64,000 nucleotides of DNA, taken from assembly GCA_020637335.1 (NCBI GenBank), contig JACJWC010000018.1:1-64000 (forward strand), written 5' to 3'. The notes beneath the pieces were generated by a model. That model did not search any database, had not been told where the DNA came from, and saw nothing but the letters and a program-made list of their open reading frames with translations. Positions 26,034-34,724 of this stretch are shown here, in pieces (positions within the stretch are counted from its first letter, which is position 1; every line of letters starts with the position of its first letter). The position numbers and the translations under genes were made by a program. Source of the DNA: Acidobacteriota bacterium. GTDB taxonomy: Bacteria; Acidobacteriota; Holophagae; Acanthopleuribacterales; Acanthopleuribacteraceae.

Positions 26034-26729
26034 TCAGGAAGTGTAGCGTGTTCGGTCCGAATCATTTTGATAGGCGATTGGGTCGCTAACTCCGGCCTGG
26101 AAAAAGCCGCGCAGGCGCAGGGCACAACTATCGCAATGGCCGCAAGCCAAATCGGTGGCTTGGTAGCACGACCAAGTCAGGTGCAGCGGGGCCTTTACTT
26201 TTTGGCCGAGAAGCACAATTTCACGTTTACTTAAGGCAATCAGCGGGGCTTCCACTCGAGCCTGGGTATCCGGTTTGGTACCTAGCGCAATCAGGTTATT
26301 AAAAGCTTCGATAAAAGCCAGCCGGCAATCGGGGTAACCACTGGAATCCTCTTCGACGGCCCCGATGAAAATGCGTTCAGCGTTCAAAACCTCGGCCCAA
26401 CTGGTGGCCATGGCCAGCAAATGGGCGTTTCTGAAGGGTACGTAGGAGGTGGGAATGCCTGGGCGTACCAGGTCGGCTTCAGAAACATTCATATTTTGAT
26501 CAGTCAGACTCGACCCACCAATCGCTTTAAGGTGGTCCAAGTGACCAACCAGACGGTGGCGCGCTTGAAAAAAATCGGCAATGGCGTGAAAGGCTTGCTC
26601 TTCGCGCTCCTGGGTGCGTTGCCCGTACTGGACATGCAACATGGCCAAATCGTAGGTCTGGTAAGCCAAAGCAGCCGTGACACAGGAATCCATGCCACCA
26701 CTGGCCAAAACGACAGCTAATCCCCTCAT
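26034..26729 (-). CDS. queC: 7-cyano-7-deazaguanine synthase
   Basis: The protein has 231 aa from the ATG at 26729, which overlaps the queE stop (ATGA). The PP-loop SGGMDS (10-15) binds ATP. The C-terminal zinc site is C-YQATDLA-C-GH-C-DS-C, with four Cys in the usual spacing. The enzyme converts 7-carboxy-7-deazaguanine, the QueE product, to preQ0 using ATP and ammonia. No queD, queF or tgt is in the window, so whether preQ0 goes to queuosine in tRNA or to DNA modification cannot be told. It is the last gene of the lolA-queE-queC unit. Confidence 0.93.
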   Translation of the reverse strand: MRGLAVVLASGGMDSCVTAALAYQTYDLAMLHVQYGQRTQEREEQAFHAIADFFQARHRLVGHLDHLKAIGGSSLTDQNMNVSEADLVRPGIPTSYVPFRNAHLLAMATSWAEVLNAERIFIGAVEEDSSGYPDCRLAFIEAFNNLIALGTKPDTQARVEAPLIALSKREIVLLGQKVKAPLHLTWSCYQATDLACGHCDSCALRLRGFFQAGVSDPIAYQNDSDRTRYTS

Positions 26730-27385
26730 TTCCCCGGCGTATCTCCCCAAATAATTTTGTGTAACTGGACCTGAAACCGCACATTTAAGCCACTTTCAAG
26801 TACTTGATCGGCCAAAATAGCCTTGTCCTGAAAGTTGGCGACGGGTGAGATCAGAACCTGAAAGCGTTGATCGAGTCGCCATTCGCGGATTTGACTCAGA
26901 CTCCAGGCCAGATCAGCTTGATCGCACACGACGAACTTTACCTCATCGTTAGGTTTAAGCTGATCGAAGTTCTCGATCAAATGTCGATGTGCCTCGCCGG
27001 AGCCCGGCGTCTTGACGTCCAGAACCACATGCACAGCCGGATCTAAATCGCCCAAAGCGACGGCGCCGCTGGTTTCCAATAGCACCTTGTAGCCGCGACG
27101 GCTGGCTTCGGCCATAAACGACCAAACGGGTTTTTGGTGCAGCGGCTCTCCGCCGGTGACTTGAATCAAACGCGTCGGGTAGCGTTCTAATTGCTCAAAT
27201 ATGGCCTCAAAGGACCACCATTCGCCGCCGTGAAATGCATATTCGGTATCGCAATACACACACCGCAAGGCACAACCGGTCAGCCGAACAAATGTGCAGG
27301 GCAGACCGCTGTGCGCGCCTTCACCTTGTAGCGAGAAAAAAATTTCAGTCAGTTTCAGTCTGGAACGCGGATCCCTTTCAGACAT
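26726..27385 (-). CDS. queE: 7-carboxy-7-deazaguanine synthase (radical SAM)
   Basis: The protein has 219 aa. The radical SAM cluster motif is C-ALR-C-VY-C-D near residues 38-45, in the standard CxxxCxxC form. EIFFSLQGEGAHSGLPCTFVRL upstream of it and LIQVTGGEPL after it are QueE hallmarks. The enzyme contracts carboxy-tetrahydropterin to carboxy-deazaguanine with SAM and Mg. The start ATG overlaps the lolA stop by one base (TAATG) and the end overlaps queC by 3 bases, so the three genes are translationally coupled. Confidence 0.92.
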   Translation of the reverse strand: MSERDPRSRLKLTEIFFSLQGEGAHSGLPCTFVRLTGCALRCVYCDTEYAFHGGEWWSFEAIFEQLERYPTRLIQVTGGEPLHQKPVWSFMAEASRRGYKVLLETSGAVALGDLDPAVHVVLDVKTPGSGEAHRHLIENFDQLKPNDEVKFVVCDQADLAWSLSQIREWRLDQRFQVLISPVANFQDKAILADQVLESGLNVRFQVQLHKIIWGDTPGK

Positions 27386-28059
27386 TAGAACCCAGAGCCC
27401 GGCCCAAAAATAAATTCGATCCGGTTGCCGATGGAGAAGTCCGAAGGGATTTCAACTTCGAACTGGTTAGCCGGAATCTCCGGATTGACTTCGATATTGC
27501 TGAAGTGGAGTTGGAACACATCGCCATCTTTAGCGACAACACGGATTTCATCGATTAAAAACGCATCGTTGACATGGATGCGGATCTCTTTAAATTTGTC
27601 TTTTAACTTGCGTCGGACCGGTCGCAAAACCAAATCTTGTCCGCCCGTGGTTTGGCTTTTATCGACACGGCCAATCGAGAAGTAACTGACCAAGGTATCC
27701 AATCGTTCAGCTACCAGCATTTGGGTTAAGTCGGTTTTGCGTTTGGGCAATTCGAGCCGTTCAGCCTTTTTGGCTTTTTCGCTTATCGTAATCATTTCGC
27801 GTTGGTTGACCACCATGGTCAGGTCGTGTTCCGGCGCAAACACAAACATCATGGCATCTGGTTTTCGCAGGTAAAAGGTACCTGTCATTTCAATAGGATC
27901 GGTTAGGAGGCTGATTTCTTTGCGTTGCTCGAAATCGGCCTTCAAAGTCACGATCTGACTGTTGGCCTCATCGATTTTCTTGACCAGATCTTCCAGCCCA
28001 GCTTCAATCTTGCCATCACTGCCGAACACAAATAGCCAGCTCAACCACAAAGTCACCAT
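27385..28059 (-). CDS. lolA: LolA-like outer-membrane lipoprotein carrier
   Basis: The protein has 224 aa, with a short hydrophobic N-terminus (MVTLWLSWLFVFG) that probably acts as a signal peptide. The body follows the LolA fold: ITLKADFEQRKEISLLTDPIEMTGTFYLRKPDAMMFVF is a near-textbook first half, split here by a TDPI insertion, and the later EIRIHVNDAFLIDEIRVVAKDG segment matches the second sheet. It would shuttle lipoproteins through the periplasm to the outer membrane. AGGAAGG lies upstream of the ATG. It is the first gene of an operon with queE and queC and is divergent from lptE-holA. Confidence 0.8.
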   Translation of the reverse strand: MVTLWLSWLFVFGSDGKIEAGLEDLVKKIDEANSQIVTLKADFEQRKEISLLTDPIEMTGTFYLRKPDAMMFVFAPEHDLTMVVNQREMITISEKAKKAERLELPKRKTDLTQMLVAERLDTLVSYFSIGRVDKSQTTGGQDLVLRPVRRKLKDKFKEIRIHVNDAFLIDEIRVVAKDGDVFQLHFSNIEVNPEIPANQFEVEIPSDFSIGNRIEFIFGPGSGF

Positions 28060-28225
28060 GCTTGTTTATCCTTCCTAGGGAATTTGCCCAGTAGGGTATT
28101 GACCTGAACCAGGTCGTCCCATAAAAACGTGGAACGGGCAAATTCCATGCCGCGCCGGGCTATTCTAGCACAAGCCAGTCTTGGCGGTTCCCAGAATGGG
28201 TGGGAACGGGTTAAACTCCCAGCCT

Positions 28226-28744
28226 ATGAGGAATTGGCTTTTTGGACTCTATTTTATTGGGCTATTGGGATGTGGCTACCACACCCTCAACTGGGCCCAC
28301 GGCCAGTGGCGGGTGCTTTGGATTGACACCGTTCAATCGGAGGGAACCCATCGCAAACAGGCCACCCGACTGGAACAACTCCTCCATGAACGGACCCAGG
28401 CCGGGACCGGTATGAAAACCGTCCGATCGGGTACCAGCTATGATCTCAAACTCTCAACCCGCCTCAAATCTTACAGCGAACAGGTGTTAGCGACGGACGT
28501 CGATGGCCGCACCAAACGGCTGCAATTTTTTATGGTCTTTGACTTTGAACTCAAGGATCTGGAAGGCAAGGTTCTGTGGTCCTTACCCGATTACGCCTAT
28601 TCAGATCAATACGAACTGTCCACTCAAGTGGGCGCTCCCTTTCGCGATGACTTGGTCACCAGCCAGGACACCGCATTGCGCAACGTGGCCGATTTGGTCA
28701 TTGCAAATTTTTCGATGGCATTGGCAAAGCGGAGTCAAGAATGA
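28226..28744 (+). CDS. lptE: LptE-like LPS-assembly lipoprotein
   Basis: From the ATG at 28226 the product has 172 aa with a lipoprotein signal (MRNWLFGLYFIGLLGC, lipobox LLGC) followed by GYHTL, as in LptE proteins that begin the mature part with CGYH or CGFH. It would plug the LptD barrel that inserts LPS into the outer membrane. Two earlier in-frame starts (28181, 28196) exist, but they would put the signal peptide inside the protein; none has a good ribosome site. Its place directly before holA with a 4-bp overlap is the classic lptE-holA pair, which supports the call. Confidence 0.78.
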   Translation: MRNWLFGLYFIGLLGCGYHTLNWAHGQWRVLWIDTVQSEGTHRKQATRLEQLLHERTQAGTGMKTVRSGTSYDLKLSTRLKSYSEQVLATDVDGRTKRLQFFMVFDFELKDLEGKVLWSLPDYAYSDQYELSTQVGAPFRDDLVTSQDTALRNVADLVIANFSMALAKRSQE

Positions 28745-29748
28745 GCAAAATGAGATATGCCATCTACGGCCTGAGCGGCGATGAAACCTACAGCAAAACT
28801 CAATTCACCGATCAACTCAAAAAGGCTGTTTTGGGCAGCGCAGGCGATGAATTTAATTTCGTCCAGTTCGACGCCAACCAAGCCAATCCGGCCACCATTA
28901 TTGACGAGGCCAATTGCATGCCGATGATGGCCGACTCGCGTTTGGTTTGGGTTGAGTCGGCTGAGATTTTTGACGCCAAGGCCTGGAAACAGTTCGCAGC
29001 CTACGCCCAAAGCCCCAATGAAACGACCTGCCTGGTATTCCTCTTCGATGGCTCGCCTGAAAAAGCCAAAAAAGCTTTGTCCAGCGCTAAAGAGACCCTC
29101 TTTCAGGATTTCCCCAAACCCAAACCTTGGGAGCTGAAGGATGCCATCCGTAAACTTGCTCAGAGCAAGAAACTGAAAATCAGTTCAGGTGCCGCTGATC
29201 TGCTAGCCGAATTGGTCGGCGATGACTTGTTCAAAGTGGCCGGAGAGTTGGACAAATTGGCTCTGTTCAAAATGGATTCAGGCGACATCTCCGCCGACGA
29301 TGTTGCCGCGCTTCTGGGTCGAACCCGGCTGGTCACACGTTGGGAATTGAACGCTCTGGTTGGCGCACGCGAATTAGGGCCCGCCATCGCAAAGAGCCAC
29401 GACATCCAGGACAGTGGTGAAGATCCGATCGGTCTCCTGGCCGCTTTGACCAGCCATTTACGCCAGCTGCTGCGGCTCAAAGGACTCATGCGTTCCGGCC
29501 TGTCCGACAAATTCGAGTTGGCCAAAGCGATCCATTTGCCGCCCAAAATCACGGGCGATCTAATGACCCAGCAAGCGCGTTTTAGCGATGTAGAGCTGCG
29601 TCTGGCGCTGCGCCACGCGCAAACCTGTGATCTCAAACTCAAAAGCTCGCGGCTCAACAAAAAACTGCTGATCGATCATTTCCTTAGCGCGATTTTAGAA
29701 ACCGGTCCTTATTCGCCGCCGGGCAGATCGTCTAAGTGGCGTCGATAA
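28741..29748 (+). CDS. holA: DNA polymerase III delta subunit
   Basis: The protein has 335 aa, the usual length. The N-terminal domain (AIYGLSGDETYSKTQFTDQL, DEANCMPMMADSRLVWVESAE) and the middle KKLKISSGAADLLAELVGDDLFKVAGELDKLALF match HolA, which opens the beta clamp as part of the clamp loader. The final LDIQDSGEDPIGLLAAL-like region and SRLNKKLLIDHFLSAI fit the C-terminal domain. It overlaps lptE by 4 bp. Its 3' 40 bp overlap the small convergent gene at 29709-29918. Confidence 0.88.
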   Translation: MSKMRYAIYGLSGDETYSKTQFTDQLKKAVLGSAGDEFNFVQFDANQANPATIIDEANCMPMMADSRLVWVESAEIFDAKAWKQFAAYAQSPNETTCLVFLFDGSPEKAKKALSSAKETLFQDFPKPKPWELKDAIRKLAQSKKLKISSGAADLLAELVGDDLFKVAGELDKLALFKMDSGDISADDVAALLGRTRLVTRWELNALVGARELGPAIAKSHDIQDSGEDPIGLLAALTSHLRQLLRLKGLMRSGLSDKFELAKAIHLPPKITGDLMTQQARFSDVELRLALRHAQTCDLKLKSSRLNKKLLIDHFLSAILETGPYSPPGRSSKWRR

Positions 29749-29918
29749 GTTCGTGGGCGTTTGTAGGTAAACATATTTTTGATCTGCGCTTCGCGGTCGC
29801 CCTTAAAATTTTGATCGAGACCAAACGCAAAATACAGGCGAAACCCCAAGGTGAGGTACCAGGTCCCAGCGCACATATACCACCAAAATGCACCGGCATA
29901 ATACTTAACCCATCGCAT
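29709..29918 (-). CDS. Small one-span membrane protein, 69 aa
   Basis: The gene has a strong ribosome site (AAGGAGGGAGCGAG directly before the ATG), and its N-terminus WVKYYAGAFWWYMCAGTWYL is an aromatic membrane segment at about residues 3-30. The C-terminal half is polar and basic. I recognise no family. The 3' end overlaps the end of holA by 40 bp on the opposite strand, which is unusual in this window and could make antisense pairing of the two mRNA ends. The ribosome site is the main evidence that the gene is real. Confidence 0.55.
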   Translation of the reverse strand: MRWVKYYAGAFWWYMCAGTWYLTLGFRLYFAFGLDQNFKGDREAQIKNMFTYKRPRTYRRHLDDLPGGE

Positions 29919-29978
29919 CTCGCTCCCTCCTTCTAGACCATCTTAGCGAGTTTTAGCCTGGAGGAGCAGGAAATCCAA

Positions 29979-30668
29979 TCAGCAAGTCCGTTCGAAACAG
30001 GTTAACGGCAGTTCGGGTCGATCAGTGGCCAAAGCCGCAGCATAACCGAAACCCCAGTCCAGCGGACAAATCCACCAGCGCCGCGAGGATTTGTGCTGGA
30101 TAACCTCCGTCCAGTCATCGGCCAGCAAATCGACATCGGCTTGCTGGAACCCGAACGAAATGCCATCTCCAACCGCCTTAAAAAACGCTTCTTTACGCGT
30201 CCAGCCCTGGTAAAAAACCTGAAGCGGATCGTTTGCGCCCGCCCAGGCATGGTGTTCCCGCTCGGTGAAAATTTTATGTGCGAGATCTGAAATGCTGGCC
30301 CGAGGTCGCACCCATTCGATATCCAAACCAACGGGACGCGAGCCCACCAAAACACCCGCCCACTCGCGCGAGTGGGACAAATTAAAACACAGCGGATCGC
30401 CGGTCAGGAACGGTTTACCGTGTTCACCCATGCAAAAGGTTAATCGTTCTGGATCACCCAAATATTGGCCCAAAACCCAACGCAACCCCAATCGGGCCTG
30501 ACGGGCGGCTTGGCGATCTTTGACGTGGCGCAATCGATCAACCCTGGCCTGTTCAGATGCGTTGAGTTCCAATCCCCAATGGAGGTTCTTGCCACAGTTC
30601 CAGCGCCATAAATGCAATTCATTTGCTGGCCTTTCAACGCATTTGGGTGGCTCATTCCAAAAAAGCAC
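29979..30668 (-). CDS. 4'-phosphopantetheinyl transferase, Sfp type
   Basis: The start is a GTG at 30668 with GGGAGGACGA upstream; the protein has 229 aa. FNLSHS (95-100), VGLDIE with metal-binding Asp116 and Glu118, and WTRKEAFFK (156-164) are the three family motifs. It moves phosphopantetheine from CoA onto a Ser of a carrier protein. The length fits the Sfp class, which serves polyketide, peptide or fatty-acid carriers, rather than the small AcpS. No carrier or PKS/NRPS gene is in the window. It stands alone, convergent with the small membrane protein. Confidence 0.9.
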   Translation of the reverse strand: MLFWNEPPKCVERPANELHLWRWNCGKNLHWGLELNASEQARVDRLRHVKDRQAARQARLGLRWVLGQYLGDPERLTFCMGEHGKPFLTGDPLCFNLSHSREWAGVLVGSRPVGLDIEWVRPRASISDLAHKIFTEREHHAWAGANDPLQVFYQGWTRKEAFFKAVGDGISFGFQQADVDLLADDWTEVIQHKSSRRWWICPLDWGFGYAAALATDRPELPLTCFERTC

Positions 30669-30804
30669 TCGTCCTCCCTGAAAAGAATCCTAGCCCAATG
30701 CCGCGTCTGAAGGGTACCCAACTTCTGTGCAAACAGCGTGTTGGCCGATGCGTATTTAAGCATAGGGTCCCGCTACACGATAGAATGGGCACAAGGAGCG
30801 GGAA

Positions 30805-31155
30805 ATGCGCTTGGCGCTTTTGGGTCTGGGTTGGTTAAGTTTGGTAATAGGCTTGATCGGTATCTTTTTGCCGCTTTTGCCCACGACACCGTTTGTCCTC
30901 TTCTCGGCAGGCATTTTTGCCAAGTGCCATCCTGGTTTACGCGAGAAGCTGCTGGCCCACCGTCAATTTGGGCCCATCATCCTCAATTGGGAGCAGCGTC
31001 GGGCTATTCCTCCACGCGCCAAGCGTCAAGCCAGTCTGGCCATATTCTTGGTGTTTCCCCTTTCCATTTGGGCTGTAGATCCGCTGGGGCTCAAAATGAT
31101 GTTGGTCGGTATTGCCTTGGTTTGTCTGCTCTTTATTTGGACCCGACCGGATTAA
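30805..31155 (+). CDS. DUF454 (YbaN-like) inner-membrane protein
   Basis: The protein has 116 aa with a GGAG site before the ATG. GLIGIFLPLLPTTPFVLFSA is the signature of the DUF454/YbaN family, followed by a short basic loop with a CHP motif (FAKCHP) and two further spans near residues 80-95 and 97-112. It is an inner-membrane protein of unknown function. It is divergent from the phosphopantetheinyl transferase. Confidence 0.85.
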   Translation: MRLALLGLGWLSLVIGLIGIFLPLLPTTPFVLFSAGIFAKCHPGLREKLLAHRQFGPIILNWEQRRAIPPRAKRQASLAIFLVFPLSIWAVDPLGLKMMLVGIALVCLLFIWTRPD

Positions 31156-31193
31156 GCGCTTTCGACCTCACCAATTCTTCACCTGAGCCTAAG

Positions 31194-31217
31194 GTTTAAG
31201 CCATATTACAAGCTTAA
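31194..31217. other. Inverted repeat between DUF454 and the PHP-glycosyltransferase gene
   Basis: TTTAAGC-N10-GCTTAAA is a perfect 7-bp inverted repeat, followed within 20 bases by GGGCC-ATC-GGCCC (near 31234-31246). No T-run follows either. The pair may act as a weak terminator for DUF454 or as control elements of the next gene, whose ATG is at 31264. Confidence 0.3.
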
Positions 31218-31263
31218 AGTGAACATCAGAATAATGGGCCATCGGCCCTAATCGAGGTGTTCC

Positions 31264-33936
31264 ATGAATCCGGTTCGCGTTCGGGCAGCCTGTGAAGAAG
31301 CATTTGCCCAGTACATGGCCAACCAAAAGTTTAAACACGAGCAAGGGGGCAGCCTGCGCATCGATCTGCATTGTCATGATGCCAATTCCGATACGCCGGA
31401 TGAGCTGATGGGCCGGATTCTGAACGTACCGGAAACCTGGTTGAAAACCGAGGATCTCCTAAACTGCCTTAAACGAAATGGTGCCCAGGCCTTTACGATC
31501 ACCAACCACAACAATGCGCGTTCCTGTTGGAGCCTATTAGACAAAGGGATAGACATTGTCCCAGCCGCCGAATTCACCTGCAAATTTCCCGAGTATCAGG
31601 TCCATTTCCACGTTTTGACCTACGGATTTACACCCGAACAGGAGCCTATCCTCAATCAGTTGCGCCACGATGCTTATGCGTTCCGCGAGTATACCTGTAC
31701 GCACAATTTGCCAACCGTGATCCCGCACCCGCTTTATGTTTACGGGGCAAATGGCACCCTTCCGCAGGCATTTTTTGAAAAGATCGCGCTTATGTTTCCC
31801 CTTTTTGAAGTGCTGAATGGTCAGCGCAATTTCCTCCAAAACTACTTGGCCTGGGCCTGGGTCAGATCCTTATCACCCCAACGCTTGGAGGAATTAGGCA
31901 AAAAACACCAAATGAGCCCTTTGCGTTTCTGCAGCGATTATCAACGCCGCATGTGTGGTGGAAGTGACGACCACTTTGGCTTATTTGCCGGCAGTTGTGG
32001 AACCTACATTTCGCTGCCAGAGGGTTGGCAGACTTCCGGAAAACCGACCAGTTTTTGGATTTTAGAAGCCCTGCGCTCCGGGGATTTGGCACCTTATGGA
32101 CCGCTTGCCGATGAAGAAAAACTGCATGTCGGCCTTTTGGATTATTTCTGCCAATTAGCCATCAACATGCGCGATCCCGGTCTGGTCCGCATGTTCCTGC
32201 ACAAGGGGACCCTACGCGATAAATTGGTCGCCCTGACCTTGTCCAACGCGCTGCAAGAACTCAAACGCCACGGCTACACCATGCGGTTCCTGCGCACTTT
32301 AGCCGATGCCTTGCGCGGCAAAAGGCCAAGCACACTCATGAACTGGACCCTGCGCCGTGAATACAAACCCCTGCTTGTGCAAGTGGATAAACTGGCGCTG
32401 GCCAGCCGCAAAGGACCTGAACCCTTACGCCACGCGTTTCTGGAAGTGCTGCCAGAGGTTTACCAAAGCCTCAACCGCATTGTCATTGATCGGATCAATG
32501 ATCAAATTCAGGGATTTGCCAAAGACCGCCCCTTGCGCGCCTGGTGGCTGGACTTTATCGAGCATTTTGAAGTTTCCAGTCATCTGCGTAGTTTGTTCAG
32601 TTCCGATTCAAAAAGCGAAGAGGGCAGCCCAAGGCTCAATTTGGGTCAACTGTTTGACAATTTATCCTTCCCGCTGCTGGCTTCCGGCCTGATTGCCGGT
32701 TCGGTTTATGCCACCCACAAAACCTTGAATCAGAACCGCGCCTTTCTCAATCGCTTTGCATCTGAACTCGATATTCCGCAACATCCAAAAGTGCTTTGGT
32801 TGACCGATACTTTTGCTGACCAAAACGGGGTCTCCCACACCTTGGATGAAATTCGCGCTTACGCCGCGGAACACGGTGTTCAATTAGATGTGCTGGTTTG
32901 TCATGAGTCCGCAGCGCCACAACAGAACCTGATTGTGCTCGAACCTATCGAAACTTTCAGTTTGCCGCAATTTGGGAACCAGCTCTTTCGTGTGCCTGAT
33001 TTGATCCAAGTCTTTAACACCTTTCGCGAAGGTCAATACGATCGACTGGTCATTTCCACTGAAGGTTTTTTAGGCATGATCGGCCTGCTTCTGAAATGGG
33101 CGTTTAACGTGCCGGCCCACTTCTATATGCACACCGATTGGCTGGCCTATGCGCGAGACGCCATGGGTTCCGAACCCGAAATACTCGACCGAATCAGAAG
33201 GCTCCTTCGCACCTTCTATCAACAGTTTGATGGCATTTTCGTTTTAAACAGCGAGCACCAAAACTGGTTGGCGAGCAAAGATATGGCGATTCCTAAGGAT
33301 CGGATCCACAAAACGGCACATTGGGTCCACCCTTGTTTTCATCCAGGCCTTCGCCAGCCACGCCTACAAGCCCAACCGTTCTCGCTTTTGTATGTCGGCC
33401 GGTTAAGTTCAGAAAAAGGCATTTGGGAACTACCCAGACTGGCTCAGGCATTGGATTTCGCGCAGATTAATTACCAATTTAATATCGTCGGAGAAGGACC
33501 CGAGCGTGAAAAACTCAAGCAAACAATGCCGCAGGCACACTTTCACGGCTGGCAACCGCAACACGAATTGCCAGTTTTTTACGCCAACGCAGATTTGTTG
33601 GTTATGCCTTCCCGCTTTGACACCTTCGGCAATGTCATTCTCGAAGCGCTAGCCTGTGGTTGCCCGGCTGCAGCCTACGCTCAGAAAGGACCGGCCGACC
33701 TGATCGAATCCGGCACAAGTGGCATTCTGGCCCATGATTCCGAGCAACTCTTCAGCCAAATCATAGAATACAGCAAACGGCCGGATCACCAGATGAAACT
33801 GCGGTCTGGGGCGCTGGCCCGAGCGAAACAATTCGGCCGTGCCCGCATCATGCACCAGCTTTTAAGGGACTTGGGATTACCGACCGATCAAACCCAGGTG
33901 GAATCAGACGAAACTTTCGCTCGGGTGCATGCCTAA
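31264..33936 (+). CDS. Fusion of a PHP phosphoesterase domain and a GT4 glycosyltransferase
   Basis: The protein has 890 aa. The N-terminal PHP domain has its metal ligands in order: HCH at 36-38, NHNN at 81-84, Glu103 in PAAEFTC, VIPHP and GSDDHFG. A middle region of about 250 helical residues is not recognised. From about residue 525 a GT-B glycosyltransferase begins (VLWLTDTFADQNGVSHT), with LLYVGRLSSEKGI and the nucleotide-sugar site PSRFDTFGNVILEALACGCP. One chain could thus hydrolyse a phosphoester and transfer a sugar, for example in glycolipid synthesis. A similar domain pair exists in other environmental bacteria, as far as I recall. CGAGGTG precedes the ATG. Confidence 0.8.
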   Translation: MNPVRVRAACEEAFAQYMANQKFKHEQGGSLRIDLHCHDANSDTPDELMGRILNVPETWLKTEDLLNCLKRNGAQAFTITNHNNARSCWSLLDKGIDIVPAAEFTCKFPEYQVHFHVLTYGFTPEQEPILNQLRHDAYAFREYTCTHNLPTVIPHPLYVYGANGTLPQAFFEKIALMFPLFEVLNGQRNFLQNYLAWAWVRSLSPQRLEELGKKHQMSPLRFCSDYQRRMCGGSDDHFGLFAGSCGTYISLPEGWQTSGKPTSFWILEALRSGDLAPYGPLADEEKLHVGLLDYFCQLAINMRDPGLVRMFLHKGTLRDKLVALTLSNALQELKRHGYTMRFLRTLADALRGKRPSTLMNWTLRREYKPLLVQVDKLALASRKGPEPLRHAFLEVLPEVYQSLNRIVIDRINDQIQGFAKDRPLRAWWLDFIEHFEVSSHLRSLFSSDSKSEEGSPRLNLGQLFDNLSFPLLASGLIAGSVYATHKTLNQNRAFLNRFASELDIPQHPKVLWLTDTFADQNGVSHTLDEIRAYAAEHGVQLDVLVCHESAAPQQNLIVLEPIETFSLPQFGNQLFRVPDLIQVFNTFREGQYDRLVISTEGFLGMIGLLLKWAFNVPAHFYMHTDWLAYARDAMGSEPEILDRIRRLLRTFYQQFDGIFVLNSEHQNWLASKDMAIPKDRIHKTAHWVHPCFHPGLRQPRLQAQPFSLLYVGRLSSEKGIWELPRLAQALDFAQINYQFNIVGEGPEREKLKQTMPQAHFHGWQPQHELPVFYANADLLVMPSRFDTFGNVILEALACGCPAAAYAQKGPADLIESGTSGILAHDSEQLFSQIIEYSKRPDHQMKLRSGALARAKQFGRARIMHQLLRDLGLPTDQTQVESDETFARVHA

Positions 33937-34064
33937 AACCGCTTAAACTATGGTTTTAAATAAAAAAAATATGGGCCAGCCTTATTAAAATCCTCATTGA
34001 CGCCGAATAAGGCCAGCTTTACAATCAGATGACCCTATTCTGTCCATTCATTCGGAGAATATAT

Positions 34065-34673
34065 ATGAAAAAGGCCTTTTTAGTTTGTCTTCTTTTCCCT
34101 GCTGCATTGTTTGCGCAATCAATCAATGACACAGGTGTCCCCAGTTTCAGCAGCTTTCAGGGCTTTACCCGGGCCGCTGGTACAGATTCATTTGATGGTA
34201 CTGAATCCACCATGAGCCCCCGTTTTTTCCGCTCTGGCACCCCAGGCGACGCGTGCTCGACTTTTAGCTCGGGTAACTTCCAATATAGAACCTATGAATT
34301 CTTTACCGATAACAGTGGCATGTTGACCGTAAACTTTGACCCAGGTACCTGTGGAACCGGCATTTTTGTTACCTTCCACAACACCTCCTTCAATCCGGCC
34401 AACATTTGTGAAAACTATGTATGGTCCTTTGGATCCTCACAAGCGTTTTCCGAAACATTTGCCGTCAACCCAGGTCAACAAATGGTCATGGTCGTTTCCG
34501 GCGTTGCCAATGCACCTGGCGTGGTTTGCGGTCCCTACAGCTATGAAATCATCGGCGATGCGCCGCCAATTTTCATCCCCACTTTGGGCACCACTGGCAC
34601 CTTCGTTCTGATTGGTCTGGTAGCCGTACTGGGCGTTGGTTACACCATTCGCCGCCGCAAAGCTGTTGCCTAA
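34065..34673 (+). CDS. Exported IPTL-CTERM surface-sorting protein
   Basis: The protein has 202 aa from the ATG at 34065 (CGGAGA upstream). The signal peptide MKKAFLVCLLFPAALFAQS is cut after AQ or before it. The body is a Cys- and Phe-rich beta domain, with GNFQYRTYEFFTDNSGMLTVNF reminiscent of bacterial pre-peptidase-like domains. The C-terminus is IPTLGTTGTFVLIGLVAVLG followed by a basic RRRK tail, the IPTL-CTERM sorting signal recognised by a dedicated exosortase/rhombosortase-like enzyme, which is not in this window. It is single and well terminated (34694-34724). Confidence 0.82.
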   Translation: MKKAFLVCLLFPAALFAQSINDTGVPSFSSFQGFTRAAGTDSFDGTESTMSPRFFRSGTPGDACSTFSSGNFQYRTYEFFTDNSGMLTVNFDPGTCGTGIFVTFHNTSFNPANICENYVWSFGSSQAFSETFAVNPGQQMVMVVSGVANAPGVVCGPYSYEIIGDAPPIFIPTLGTTGTFVLIGLVAVLGVGYTIRRRKAVA

Positions 34674-34693
34674 TCCTCAGCCTAAATGGTTCG

Positions 34694-34724
34694 AAAAAGC
34701 CCGGTTTTGCCGGGCTTTTTTTAT
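34694..34724. terminator. Bidirectional Rho-independent terminator
   Basis: AAAAAGCCCGG (34694-34704) pairs with CCGGGCTTTTT (34710-34720) around a five-base loop and continues into TTTT. The A-run on the left gives a T-run on the other strand, so it serves both the IPTL-CTERM gene and the convergent acyl-CoA dehydrogenase gene, whose stop codon it touches at 34721. Confidence 0.88.

Noticed and set aside
28060..28225. Possible preQ1 riboswitch before the lolA-queE-queC operon
   Set aside because: No preQ1-type hairpin with an A-rich tail is visible; the region is a plain divergent promoter gap.
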